Assembly: GCA_034509495.1 (NCBI GenBank)
Contig: CM067509.1
Span: 9,026,689-9,090,688, forward strand
Source: Acestrorhynchus altus
Lineage: Eukaryota > Chordata > Actinopteri > Characiformes > Acestrorhynchidae
Length of the DNA: 64,000 nt
Reading direction: 5' to 3'
This document shows positions 52,168-63,620 of this stretch, in pieces. Made by a program: the position numbers and the translations under genes. The notes beneath the pieces were generated by a model, which ran no database searches, was not told where the DNA came from, and saw only the letters and a program-made list of their open reading frames with translations. Position 1 is the first letter of the stretch; each line of letters opens with the position of its first letter.

Positions 52168-55100
52168 AGAGGTATTCTTGATCAGTAACTCAGTCACACT
52201 CAGGGAATGTGTGGAATTCTTGTGGCTGTGGCACATGTTTCAGTTCTAACTGTGCCCAGTGTGCCCACAGTTGCTCAAGCTGCCAGTCCCTTTCTGCGCT
52301 TTTCTTGTTGCAGTCCCACCAACTGCTGCAACTCTGGAGTTTAAAATTATATATTTGCATGTTGAAAAGACTTAAAATATGACCAGTGATCAGTAGAATA
52401 GATTATTTTTCCATGGAATTCCATATGCAGTACCATTTCTGGCCACAAGAGGCTGTGTAAGATCGAGGACTGGATGTTTCTTGGTTGAGTGAGGTTTAGG
52501 CAGAATGTCTTCTGAATGAGATCATATGCTGTTTAGGAGATTTCCTCATATAGGTGTGGGTCACAGAGTTGTTTTTTATTTAGAACACTTAAGTTACATA
52601 TTATGACTCCATTCTAGTCATAAGCAGGGTCTTGGTTCTAAATAAAGCTTGCCTGGTTTTTGATGCATGTCTCTGCAAATAAAAAGCCAAATGAAATCTG
52701 TGTTTTATAAGTCACTTTTTTAACCCAGGGTACTCAGCTTTTGCCACTGGAATGGCCTACTATTAATGCACTGACTGTAGTGTCAAATGCTGGCTGAAGT
52801 TACATTTTGTTCTAGGAGGAGCTGGCTTTTGTTTGTGTGCTGGCACAGGAAGGAGCTGGTCCATGACCTGCAGAGGAAGCAGGTGCATGGAATGTTATCT
52901 TTACCACTACCTGTGGTGTGTGTGTGGTGTGTCAGTGTGTCTGCTTGTGTATGCCTGGTTGGGTGAGTAGGAGGGGTAGATCTGTACTGGAAAGTATTGT
53001 TGCCCTTGTTGCTGCCCACTTATTGTGCAGCTGATTATTATTGTTTATTGTGATAGAGGTCACATAACTTCTGTAAATACTTTTAGATAAAAATCCCAAT
53101 GTAACATAATTTTTCACAACAATTTCATAATTTATATTTCATCATTTTGTTCTAGAAATCAAATCAAAATGTATTTGTATAGCACTCTTCACAAGTGATG
53201 TCACAGAGCAAAGGAAAATAATTGGTGTCAGAACTTGTTAAAAGTAACATATAACATTTTATTGAAACATTTGAATAATGTTATGTAATGAATCGTTTTG
53301 TTTATTGTTTTTATTTTTTTGTAAAAAAAAATAAAAAAATAAAAAATACACTTTTTTGTCTCAAGGGCTGACCAAGCATCATTTTATAAACAAGATCATA
53401 GGGCTGGAGAGATATGGACAAAAATATATAATAAACAATGTATGATACCCAATGACATCCTAATTTTAAACATAGTGTGCATATATAAGAAATTAAATTC
53501 AAATGGTAACAAGTCTTCTTCATGCCAGAGTTCTTTTATTTTTATGTTGTATGTCTGTCTTAATTGTTGGCGGTGGAGAGCAGAGTAGAGGAGGATCTGA
53601 AAGCAGGGGACAGAGCAATACAAGGAAGCAGAAAAGGTTTTCTGCAATATTAAAATTGAACTTTTTTAAACACTTTAAAGCTATAAAAATGATATCACCT
53701 CAGCCCTATAAGGTCACATGTTCACACATTCACAAACTGTCATGTAAATCATCCAGGATGTTCTGTATATGTCTAAAAAATCTCCTGTGTTCATGTTTTA
53801 TTTCATTTTTTTTCCAGGAAATGGCTGTACGTGCATTGAAACAAACCGGTAGTCGTAACATAGAGGCTGCATTAGAGTATATCAGCAAAATGGGCTACCT
53901 GGATCCCCGGAATGAGCAGATTGTACGAGTCATCAAGCAGACTTCCCCAGGTCAGCAGGTTTAGCGCAGTCTAGACACATAACACGTTATTCCTTATATG
54001 TGATGTGAATTTATACAAATGAATCATAGTGTTAAATTATATTTGTGATTTTCATCTTAATAGGTAAGGGTGGCATGCCAAATTCAATGGACCATAGGCC
54101 AGCGATGGAGGCATCAAATGATGGTGCAATGCCACCTTACCACCAGATGGGAACTCCTCTGTATGAGGGAGCTGGCTATGGGGCAGAAGGAGAAATGTCC
54201 CGCCCTTACATGGGTGGCCCTCCAGTCATGAACTACATGATGCCACCCACCAGCTCAGCACAGGGTTCTGCATTGGGGAACCCCATGGGTCGTCCCCCCA
54301 GCATGGGTGCCTATCCTTCAGGTATGGCTCCTCAAAATACCCAGGGGACACCCATTTACCCCTCTGGTCCTGCCCAGCAGAAGGCATATGCAGGGGGTAT
54401 CGATCCAGCCATGATGGGCTACAGTGTGCCAGGTCCACCCATGCAGCTCCAGTCCCAATCACCAGGCGGGCCCAACCCTCATTATGAATACAGACCTCAT
54501 ATGATGGAGCCAGCCACCTATAGTGTCAAACGGAGTGCCTCCTTCCAGAACAAGATGCCCCCTCTGGCACCGGACAATTATGTCAACATGCAAGGTAAAG
54601 GGGCAATGGGCCAAAATGGTGGTGGCTATCCACCTAACCTTTACTTGCCTCCACACTCACACCCCCGTCAGTCCAGCCCAACCTCACATCAGGTCCACAT
54701 GATGTCACGCTCCCCCGGAGGAGCAGCTGCTATGGGTGCCGAGTTCTCAGATATCCCTCAAGGTCTTCTTACACCTTCCAGGGCCAGCCTCAACCTTGAC
54801 CTATACGACCATCACTGGGCAGGAGCTCAGGGGCCAGAGGCAGCGCCTCCAGGCAGGCAGCCACAAGGGCCATTCAGGGGTGAGGTACGCGTCCCCAGTA
54901 GGACCAACTCTTTCAACAATCACCAAAAGGTTAATGTAAGACAACCAATGCCCCCTGCAACTAATGTAACCAGCAAGCAGGAGGCTAACATCGGCCCACC
55001 AAACACAATCACTGCAGTGACCTCTCCTCCAATCCAGCAGCCTGTTAAGAGTATGAGGGTCATGAGGCCAGAGCTCAACACTGCAGTTGGGCCGTGTCAC

Positions 55101-58100
55101 CCAGGCTGGCTAACTGCCCAAGCCCAGGATGCTCCTGAGACTCATGGGTACTTGCCTGATGAAAGCTTTACTTTGGAACCCACCCAGGAGCCCCGGTGTC
55201 CACCACCACCTTACCCCAAAACACTGCTCCTCCCTGGGGCCACAGCAGGACCAGAAACAGCACCTTTAGAAGGTGGAGTCATTGCTGGATCACCAGACCA
55301 CAGTGCTGCAGGTAGGCCCATCCCAAGTGTTGCAGCAGGAAAGCAAGAAGAGCCTGTCACCAAAGACAAGTCCAAGCCAGGAAAAGGAGAGAAGACTGTG
55401 AAAGATAAGAAGCAGATTCAAACATCACCAGTACCTGTGCGGAAGAATGCTCGTGATGAGGAGAAGAGGGAGTCACGCATCAAGAGCTATTCTCCATTTG
55501 CCTTCAAGTTTTACATGGAGCAGCATGTAGAAAATATCATGAAGACCTACCAGCAGAAGCTTAATCGAAGGCTGCAGCTAGAACAGGAGATGTCCAAGGT
55601 GAGTTGGTTCAAACTAAAGCTCTTTGATTTTTTTTTTAACTTTCTTTTATCAAGTCAAATAATGAATTGCTTCCTTCTACTTTAACTGTCCAACCTTCTT
55701 TTAAACATGTCATTTTATTCTCTTCTCCACCAGGCGGGTCTGTCAGAAGCAGAGCAGGAACAGATGAGAAAAATGCTAAACCAGAAGGAGTCAAACTACA
55801 ATCGACTGCGCCGTGCCAAGATGGACAAATCTATGTTTGTGAAAATCAAAACACTTGGAATAGGGGCTTTTGGTGAGGTGTGTCTGACCCGTAAGGTGGA
55901 CACTGGGGCTTTATATGCCATGAAAACCCTCCGAAAGAAGGACGTCCTGAACCGCAACCAGGTTGCTCATGTTAAAGCAGAACGAGATATTTTAGCTGAG
56001 GCTGATAATGAGTGGGTGGTCCGGCTGTACTACTCGTTTCAGGACCGGGACAGCCTGTATTTCGTTATGGATTACATTCCTGGAGGAGACATGATGAGCC
56101 TACTGATCCGTATGGGAGTTTTCCCTGAGCACCTGGCCAGATTTTATGTCGCTGAACTCACGCTAGCCATTGAGAGTGTGCATAAGATGGGCTTCATCCA
56201 TAGAGACATCAAGCCTGACAACATCCTCATCGACCTGGATGGACATATCAAACTGACTGATTTTGGCTTGTGCACAGGCTTCCGTTGGACACACAACTCA
56301 AAGTATTACCAGAAAGGTGAGACAGAGAGAGGATAGTCAAGCTGTCATGCAATGAGGTCTTAAGGAGACTTATGATGTGTTCTTTTTTTTTTCCCCATAC
56401 TACATCCCCAGGGAACCACATCCGTCAGGACAGTATGGAACCAAGTGACTTCTGGGATGATGTGTCTAACTGTCGCTGCGGTGATCGGTTGATAACACTG
56501 GAACAGCGGGCAAATCGTCAGCACCAGCGTTGTCTTGCACACTCCCTGGTGGGCACTCCCAACTACATTGCCCCTGAAGTTCTGCTGCGAAAAGGTACAA
56601 ACAAGCTGTTTTCACAAATTATATATCTGCTTTGCTATTTAAAATTGCTGCATTTGTTTCTGCTGTCTCTTTTTGGAGTAATACATTAAACATCATCAAT
56701 TTGTATGCAGGATACACCCAGTTGTGTGACTGGTGGAGTGTGGGAGTGATTCTGTTTGAGATGCTGGTGGGCCAGCCTCCTTTCCTTGCTCCAACCCCTA
56801 CAGAGACACAAATCAAGGTCAGGATGTTTTTTCCATATGATTTATTTTTTATATTCTGATGCTTTATACTGCATTCCTTTGCCTTGCCCTACATGTCAGT
56901 GTAATACAATGTACGAGGCCTTTATGTTGTGTAAGTTTGATCATTAGTTGTGTAATGACGGTCAGTAGAGTACAACTGAAGTTTAAAAATCCTTATAAGC
57001 TGAACAGAAAATATTATGAATAATTTTGAGAAGTAAATATTCAAATGTAAGAAATGAAGATGTTAATGCCTTCATACTTAAAGGTCAGAATTATTTTTGA
57101 TCTCTTCACTCAAGCTTGTCTTTAGATCACTCTTAGGTGTGTTTGGTCTACTCATTATGTTTTTTGCTTAAACCTGTGGAGTTAATTCCAGCATTTTGAA
57201 ATTGAAATAAATTATTTTGCATTTTCTTTTTTTGTATTTTTACTGTATCTCAAAAAAAGTTAATATCGTGAAATTATTTCTTATTCATAATTTAAAGAAT
57301 GTAAACTATCATGCACATTATATTCATTATAGCTAAAAAGAAAATACTTTTCATATAAGTATGGCTTATAGCACATGAAAATCCAATAATTCCAATTTTT
57401 GGAATATGTTATTTTGAGTAAATTACTGTACAGACAAAATAAATACTTGCACAACCAGCAGACGCCACAAAATCATGGTGAAGACTGTTTACCTGAAAAC
57501 TAAAGGATCTAAAGGAAGAGTAGGGAGGCAGTCCAGTGTGAAGTTTCCACAATCTATGATGGTGTAGGGTCCCATGTTATTTGCTGGTGTTGCATTGCTC
57601 AGCATCTACTAAGATTTTAGAGCATTTCATGATTCCATCTGCTGATGAGGTTTGATGGAGATGTCGATTTCAGTTTCCAACATGACTGAGCTATAGGCCA
57701 TACTGATCAAAAGTAAAACAAATAAGACTCAGAATATTTCACTTGTGCATAATTAAATATGTAATATTAATATAATAAATATATATCATAATATAATAAT
57801 AATATATTTCAGAAATATGTATAATTGCTGTGGAATTATAATGTATCTCCAAACTGGAAACTTTATAGGAGAAGGCAAAAGTGTCTATGCTACATGAAGT
57901 GAAATGAAATTATGCACTAAAGGGCCTAGTTATACTCAAAAAAGCAATATACTGTATATAAAAACAGAATTAAGCAGTATATAAAATATGTGAAGAGAAG
58001 GAAATACAATAATAATAAATAAGGTTCAGTAAACAGCAACATTAATCACAGTTGTGATTAGATGGATGTGAATATAGCAACTTGATTACAAAGAAAATAG

Positions 58101-59505
58101 CAGCATGGTTAAAGTGTCGAGTGTCCAATTAAAGTGTCATTGCAGTGGTTTTTCTAGTTAAAATGTTAGTCTTAGAGCTTAGAGCTTCTTAGAGCAGTCT
58201 TAAAGCTGTTCCTCAGTCTAGTGGTTCTACACTTAATGCTCAGCAACCTCCTGACTGAGGGGAACAGAGTAAAAAGTGTGTGTATTAGGTGCGTGGGGTC
58301 CTTCATAATGCAGGTGGCCATCTTCCTGCATCTGGAAGTGTAAATGTCCATAGTGGTGGGGAGGCTGACCCCAACAGTCCTCTGTGCAGCCTTTGAATGG
58401 TAGTTAATGAACAAGTAGTTTTAGAACATTTATATTGGTCTATTCATTCTTTTTTACACTGTGTACAGACCAGCTACAGGATTCAAACCATGTAAAAAAA
58501 ATTAAATCAGACAAAAATGGAGATACATGGTTTTCATTGGACAGCGATGATATGAGTGTTTTTGATTTACATTCTGAACTTTTTCATTATATTCAAATTT
58601 TCTTATTTAAATGCACTACTATATGTATAGAAAGTATGCACAGTATTTATGCAAGTTATATCATGTTTTCATATTTTATTTGGTAGCCTAAAAGGCCAGA
58701 AGAACCCTATAGTTTCACACCCAGCTTTCAGTGTGTGAACTCTTATCTAGTCCTGGAACAGCTGCAGTGCTGCTTCAGCAGTTTTTGGCAGTGGGGATTA
58801 CACAACAACAAGTGTGTTCATTGCCCTGCTGCTGTCCGAATGAATCTCATTTGAGGACTGCAGAAGTGGATTGCAGGCTTTGCTTTCTCAAAGCCTGGAG
58901 TTTAGGGATTAGGTAATGGAGCATAGATGTCCTTATGCTTTAACATGACATGATATTATCATTCACAGGTGATAAACTGGGAGAGTACACTGCAGGTACC
59001 CCCGCAAGTGAAGCTGAGTCCTGAGGCTGTTGACATCATTGGACGTCTCTGCTGCTCAGCGGAGGAGCGCTTAGGGGGCAATGGTGCTGGTGAGATAAAG
59101 GCCCACCCTTTCTTTGCCCAAGTGGACTTCTCAAGCAACCTTCGCACTCAGCCTGCTCCATACCGCCCTAAGATTGCCCACCCAATGGACACTTCCAACT
59201 TTGACCCTGTAGAAGAGGAGGCATCTCCTGGGGCATGGAGTGACAGCGGAGACAGTACTCGTGCTTGGGACACTCTCTGCTCTCCGAACAGCAAGCACCC
59301 TGAACATGCCTTCTACGAGTTCACCTTCCGCAGGTTCTTTGATGACAATGGCTGTCCGTTTCGCTATCCTAAAGCCCCTGAAGAAATACAGGGACCCCCT
59401 GGCAGTAGTGGAGCAAGCAGCATGAGCCCTGAAGAGGAGGAAGAGGAAGACGAAGAGGAGGAAGAGGAAGAACGAGGAGAGGGCTGTGAGCCTGTATATG
59501 TGTGA
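43758..59505 (+). CDS. lats2: Large tumour suppressor kinase 2, Hippo pathway kinase (7 coding exons, 1144 aa)
   Basis: Exons: 43758-44114, 53818-53950, 54064-55598, 55734-56316, 56412-56594, 56711-56817 and 58969-59505. All joins keep frame. LATS2 is an AGC/NDR-family Ser/Thr kinase that, with MOB1 and after MST activation, phosphorylates YAP and TAZ. Visible parts: MRPKTFPA start as in vertebrate LATS2, a UBA domain (about 105-150), one PPPPY motif (543-547) for YAP WW domains, the MOB-binding basic helix (about 630-710), Gly-loop GIGAFGEV (717-724), Lys739, HRDIKPDN (Asp833), DFG (851-853), an NDR-type insert, activation-site AHSLVGTPNYIAPE (Ser914) and hydrophobic motif AFYEFTFRRF (Thr1085). 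The end CEPVYV is typical. An acidic run (1121-1134) precedes it. All key kinase residues are present. Human LATS2 is 1088 residues. Confidence 0.97.
44345..44402. repeat. End fragment of the repeat at 5120-5755
   Basis: AATGTTATGGCTGATCAGTGTAA repeats the terminal string seen at 5727-5747. It lies in LATS2 intron 2 (second coding intron boundary at 44115). Confidence 0.6.
45110..45500 (-). mobile_element. SINE-like repeat (family B) in LATS2 intron
   Basis: GACAAGCATATGCATCCTCTGATACATCTGAAGCCAGCCACC matches the reverse complement of 11540-11605. On the minus strand the head has GGTTTCAATCCCGG, a B-box-like string. Open frames here are chance. Confidence 0.65.
45545..46440 (-). mobile_element. 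Tc1-like transposon remnant in LATS2 intron
   Basis: Minus-strand frames give the transposase in order: RNKIVDLHKAGMGYRRIGKQ (46230-46165), RTTWEGLVNNLKRAGTTVS, NTLHYFGLKSCS, PAHVQVQLKYANNYL, then catalytic EKVMWSDETKI near 45800-45830. The right end GATCAAATACTTATTTCATGC (about 46399) is a typical terminal repeat. Frame breaks occur, and the end beyond 45560 lacks the last catalytic part. Confidence 0.88.
46590..46860. mobile_element. Nonautonomous interspersed repeat
   Basis: It has TTTGTATAGTGCTCTTCACA, AGAAAAACTCCCTCAGACC, GAAGAAACCTTGGGAGCAACCAG and GGGGAGGACCCATCC, a common fish repeat. A second, short piece is at 53155-53220. No coding part. Confidence 0.65.
47998..48026. repeat. (AT)n microsatellite
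   Basis: A short AT array immediately 5' of the SINE at 48078. Confidence 0.9.
48078..48292 (+). mobile_element. tRNA-derived SINE (family A) with TG tail
   Basis: The head GCAGTGGGCTTGTGGTTGGGG resembles an A box region and GGTTCGATTCC at 48129-48139 is a B box. The body has GCTCACTGCCCCCAAGTG, and the element ends in a TG array (48255-48292), followed by a CTGT array at 48300-48328. It is related to 12379-12645 on the other strand. Confidence 0.8.
49226..49289. repeat. (CA)n microsatellite in LATS2 intron
   Basis: An uninterrupted CA array of about 64 bp. T-H and C-V repeat frames are artefacts. Confidence 0.97.
49657..49735. repeat. (GAT)n and (AAT)n trinucleotide arrays
   Basis: GAT units (about 49657-49692) are followed by AAT units (about 49703-49733) with a short break. 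Confidence 0.93.
50330..50590. mobile_element. Tc1-like terminal fragment
   Basis: CATCTCAGGGAATTAGCATATTGTAAAGTTTTG and the later ATTTCAAAACATTTTTG-like region resemble the subterminal sequence of the element at 57235-57830. No transposase part is visible. Confidence 0.4.
50655..51010. mobile_element. MITE-like repeat of the GGGCTG-GATAT family
   Basis: AGAGCTGGGCAGTATTTTCATATTCATATC, GATATAAACAGAGCAGGATATGGG and GCTCTGCTCTGTCCCCGTTCTCTGCTGCTCC repeat the order of 40155-40480. Confidence 0.6.
51953..52162. repeat. Facing (GT)n and (AC)n arrays
   Basis: A long, slightly interrupted GT array (51953-52078) is followed 45 bp later by an AC array (52122-52162). Together they form an inverted repeat that could fold back. 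Confidence 0.95.
53396..53712. mobile_element. MITE of the GGGCTG-GATAT family, complete copy
   Basis: The ends are inverted: TAGGGCTGGAGAGATATGGAC at the left (53398) and ATGATATCACCTCAGCCCTA at the right (to 53710). The middle has GGCGGTGGAGAGCAGAGTAGAGGAGG, the reverse complement of the CTGCTCC block in 40155-40480. It ends 105 bp before a LATS2 exon. Confidence 0.7.
57235..57830 (+). mobile_element. Degenerate Tc1-like transposon piece
   Basis: The left end CTGTATCTCAAAAAAAGTTAATATCGTGAAATTATTTC resembles a terminal repeat of a known fish Tc1-like family. Further on, GTGAAGTTTCCACAATCTATGATGGTGTAGGGTCCCATG and GCATTTCATGATTCCATCTGCTGATGAGG (57530-57650) correspond to its catalytic-core region. 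No frame is open. Confidence 0.55.
58150..58410. repeat. Dispersed fish repeat in last LATS2 intron
   Basis: GCTGTTCCTCAGTCTAGTGGTTCT, CAACCTCCTGACTGAGGGGAAC, CATAATGCAGGTGGCCATC and CCAACAGTCCTCTGTGCAG form a block I recognise as repeat-derived. The minus-strand 80-codon frame is not a gene. Confidence 0.55.
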
Positions 59506-62500
59506 GATGTGGAGAGCGGGTCCACATGCTGCTTTAGCATCATCCAATGTAGACTTCATTAAATAACACACAGGCCATCCTGTTATATCTCTGTGGTCTG
59601 TCTTTGTTTATGGTTTGGCTTGATAGGAGATAACATCAAGATGCTCAAAAAAATTTGCATTTTATTACACAGTCCTGCAGGATCTTTTATATGGATATAT
59701 GCTTCTAACTGAAACTGCAACCTGGGACCAAGAAAACGTCACATAGTCTAGGGATATGGACTGATGAGTCTGATTCCACAGACATGCCAACTGTGGACCT
59801 CAGTCAAAGCACTCCTTTCTTACGGTCTACTGTGTCCCATTCCTTGATTCTCCAGCCTTGTTTGCGTGTGTGGGCTGAGACAGCTTCAGTGCGATGCAGA
59901 ATCCTAACACTTCCTCCAAGTCTCTCAGATTGGTAATGCTGATACAGCCATTCCTTATTCCAGAGGAGCGACTGTGATCCTGTTCACTGCAACCTGTGGT
60001 GGTGGAGGCATTATTCAATGGTTAATCACTGACTGTGCCTATCACTTAAATGACCAGACAGCAGCATAGAAAAAAAAGCATTCAAACCCACATACTTACA
60101 GATGTATAGCTCCTGTCACTGTTCATGTTCATTGCTTAGTTATTTAGCCATGTAAACAAAAAAGCATAGGAGACCAGATCAAAATCTCACAGAAAATTGA
60201 TAAACATACCTTAATATGTCATATGGCTCAGGTTATTTCCCTCTTTGTTGTGAGGAACATTTTGTATAAATAACAAAATATTAGATTTTGCCTCCTAGTG
60301 CTTTGCAAATCACAGTTACAGTAAGAAACCTGTCAGAATTGGTTTCACCAGCTGTTCTTCCAGACCTAAAATCCTAAAGCACTAAAACTTGTGCATTAAT
60401 ATACAAATAATATATTTTATGATCTATTATACCATAATATGTCATAAAGTGTTAATACCAAGCAGATCAAAGATGTTTTCAGCTGTTTGCTTTATGTATG
60501 TGCTGTATATTCAAATAGGGATGCTTTTATCTGTACCTCACATTTTTCTCAGATATCAACTTCATGCCTTAGAACTGGTTCTATCACAGCATCAAGTTAT
60601 GTATCCACTTACTTTGAAAATAACTGCTTTCCAAGAATCAAAGAATCTGGGCCTGTCTCATTGTTTAATATCAGCACCTGGGCTTATTCTACATACCAGC
60701 TTAAATACCATTCAAGTTATTTACTTAGTTGTTCAAGCATTTAATGTTTTTCATTGAATAAGGAGGTCTTAAGAATCAGGTTTTTTGCTTCATGTAGATC
60801 CACTGGCAATACTTATTACCCAAGAAGTAATAAGAGTAACCTGTTCAACGTATGAAATACATTGCTGGCAAAATTTGAAGTTACCGCACCATCATAAAAC
60901 ATGTCCACACACATACACTACACAGTATTATAAACAGGCAGTTTTCAACTGAAGTACAAACAGTATCGTATTAGGCAGTAATGGAAAGAGTTTGGACGAT
61001 GGAGAAACAAGGTGGCAAAAGAAATGTAAGTGATGGTATGACTATGTGCAATACAGAAAATACACAATATAGTTTTCTAATCACACAAATAGCCTTTTCC
61101 ACTTTAATACTGAGATACACTATGTAAAAGTAAATATATATTGGTTTATATATTTTCAGTATAGTTACCTGACCCAATGCTGCTCATTGTTAATGATGTT
61201 ACAAAGTACATTATCATCATACTTTCATATATGCTTTTTCCATTTTTTTCTATTTTTGTAAAAAAAAAATTAAAAAAGTGTGGTATTGGTTGACAGAGTA
61301 ATTGATGCGGGATGTGACGAACTGCGTGCCTTCTAATGAATGTGTGGGTGTGTCCACCACATGCTGATCAGTATTGAGGATAAGGAAATGTGCCTTCTCC
61401 CTTCACTCAGGCTGGTCCTGAAGGTTTGGGAGAAGGCACTCAAAAGAGTGTGAAGAAATGAAAGAAAAGAGAAATTTGATTGAAAAGAAAGCGAGTTATG
61501 AAATGAGTTATTAAAATGGTGAAGGAGTTGTAAGAGGGGGAGGCAGGGTGTATGTGCTTAGTTTGAAACTCCAATAAAATTATGGCCAGATTGAATAATA
61601 TTAATATTGTAAGTCCACTTGATTTGATCACTGATATTTTTTTGCGATCAATCAATTTGCAATGAGTAAGTGTAATAAACATACTATATACCAACATTAA
61701 CTTTGATGCTAATTGACAATCACTGATAACTGTTTCAACCAAGCAGTTATATCAACATTGCTCACCATCTTTTATAACAGCTGATACACTGACTGAGAGA
61801 ACCTAAATCTACAATCTTTGATGGCCTCTTATCTGTAATCAGCAGCCAAATACATCCTACTTTTAAGTTTATTTAAAGTTAAAGTTTAATTAAACAAACG
61901 GTGCCAATTTCCAACAAATCTTCTTCTATGTGATTTAATATTGACATTATTCATTTTGTCAAAATGAGACTAATTTGTGGACTCCGAAAGCTGAAGTGCT
62001 CAGTAGAGCCTGACAGCAAACGTGGCAGATGTTCTGCTTGCCCATGTTCATCAGGATGGACCACTCAGTGAAGAATTAGCATTGTAGAAGACAGTCCTCA
62101 TAAAGTCAGTTTTAGAGGTCATGTGTGAGTGTTTGTGTGATGTTTTGGATGGATTTTCTGTATTTTACTTTTGAAAGAGCTGACTGACAATCTTCGATTG
62201 ATTATAAGGTAATCTGATAATGGGACTTTTTCTTGTGTGTGCCTTTTTGTATTTCAGAGCTTGAGTTGGGTGGGACTTCTTTTGAATTCTGTGATCTTCC
62301 TTAATGTATTATATAATACAGTTACTATTGGATATATATTTATACAGATATACATATTTTTTGTATCTTTATTATTTTTCATTTTTCTGAGCTAACTTTT
62401 TGAACCTCTGTGTCTACAGTATTACAGACAGTAAACATTTGGATTCATATCTTTTTTTTCTTTTCTTTTTTTTTTTTTTTTTTTACAAATATGTATGAAC

Positions 62501-63094
62501 CAAGAATTTGTTAAAATGCTTTCACTGTTCTCACGTGTAAATGTATATGTCTAAATTAAATTAAATAAATCATCAAAATGTTTTCATTACTGCTAAAAAG
62601 GACCTACCCATGAGGATGTAACCAGCTGGATTCTTCTGGAATGATCTGCTACTTGGAATTTATGTCATCCTTCAGAAAACAATTTACATCACTGCTCACT
62701 TTAAAACATCCAAAAAAACTAACAAAACAAAAATACTTATCGGACACATTAAATGAAGAGTTTATGGAAAAGAGTGCTGAAAGTGTGTTGAAATTTTTCA
62801 GTTACTGACAAAAATTATGCTCAAAGTGTTTAATTAAAGAACTAGTAAAACTAGTTGACAAAGTTATTTTGTTAAATGTATATTCCTAAACATGTAGCTA
62901 CATTTTTTGTTTTCTCTATCATTGGAATCCCATATGTGCTCTGTATGCGGAGTCCTGATTTAACAAAAAATGGTTTAGAAATGCTCTAAAATTGCTTTTA
63001 ACTCCTCTTATTTTATTTTCACTTCCTTTCAAAGTAAGGAATAATTTTGCCATCTCCTGTAAAGTAACCATTTTGGAGATACATGTTTGTCATT

Positions 63095-63190
63095 GTACAG
63101 TGATTTTTTTTTTACCCAATTTTCTCCCCAATGTTGTCATGAGACATTCCACCTGCTGGTTAGTACTCCCAATCCCACATACATTATGCT
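63095..63190. repeat. Partial copy of SINE-like family B
   Basis: TTTACCCAATTTTCTCCCCAATG and the following strings resemble one end of the repeat at 45110-45500. Short, so uncertain. Confidence 0.35.
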
Positions 63191-63239
63191 GATGTTACAG
63201 CAGAGATGATCTAATATATAAGATTATATAAAATATGTA

Positions 63240-63620
63240 CATTACCCATCAATAGTTTTAGAACACATCCAATGATTTCAGTACTTGACCCAGGCAAATC
63301 AGCTTTTCTTATTTTGCCATCTCAGAAATTACTTATTACTACAGCACCACCTTGCACCTGCAAGTCTTCTCTTCACAGTTGAAACTGAAACTTGGTCCAG
63401 TGTTAAGCTTAGATGCAAGGTGTCATCATGTAAGCCATATGTCACACAAACTGATGCTGATGTGTCTTCAGGTTTCTACAGCTTCCAAGATTTTTTGGCA
63501 GAGTAGGAAACTATCCTCACCACAATGTGTCTTCATTTATTATAATGCTCTGTTTTCCATTGCCAAGTTGATCTGTTTTCCATTTTCAATTATCTTTCTC
63601 TCATCCTTATGAGAGCAATC
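63240..63620 (-). mobile_element. Possible Tc1-like remnant
   Basis: CATCAATAGTTTTAGAACACAT at the left and TCTTCTCTTCACAGTTGAAACTG inside recall the 5' half of a Tc1-like element read on the minus strand. No open transposase frame is visible. Confidence 0.35.

Larger units (their letters stand above)
44115..53817 (+). other. LATS2 intron between UBA-coding exons (9.7 kb)
   Basis: The whole span 44115-53817 is intron with no separate gene visible. Most recognisable content is repetitive and listed separately. Stretches at 46861-47990, 48330-49220, 51010-51950 and 52165-53150 show no features I can name. Confidence 0.7.
56818..58968 (+). other. Last LATS2 intron
   Basis: No gene. It contains a Tc1-like remnant (57235-57830), a dispersed repeat (58150-58410) and AT-rich sequence. 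Confidence 0.65.

Noticed and set aside
54226..55100. Minus-strand frames in the large LATS2 exon
   Set aside because: They are shadows of the LATS2 frame, which carries the PPPPY motif and joins neighbouring exons in frame.
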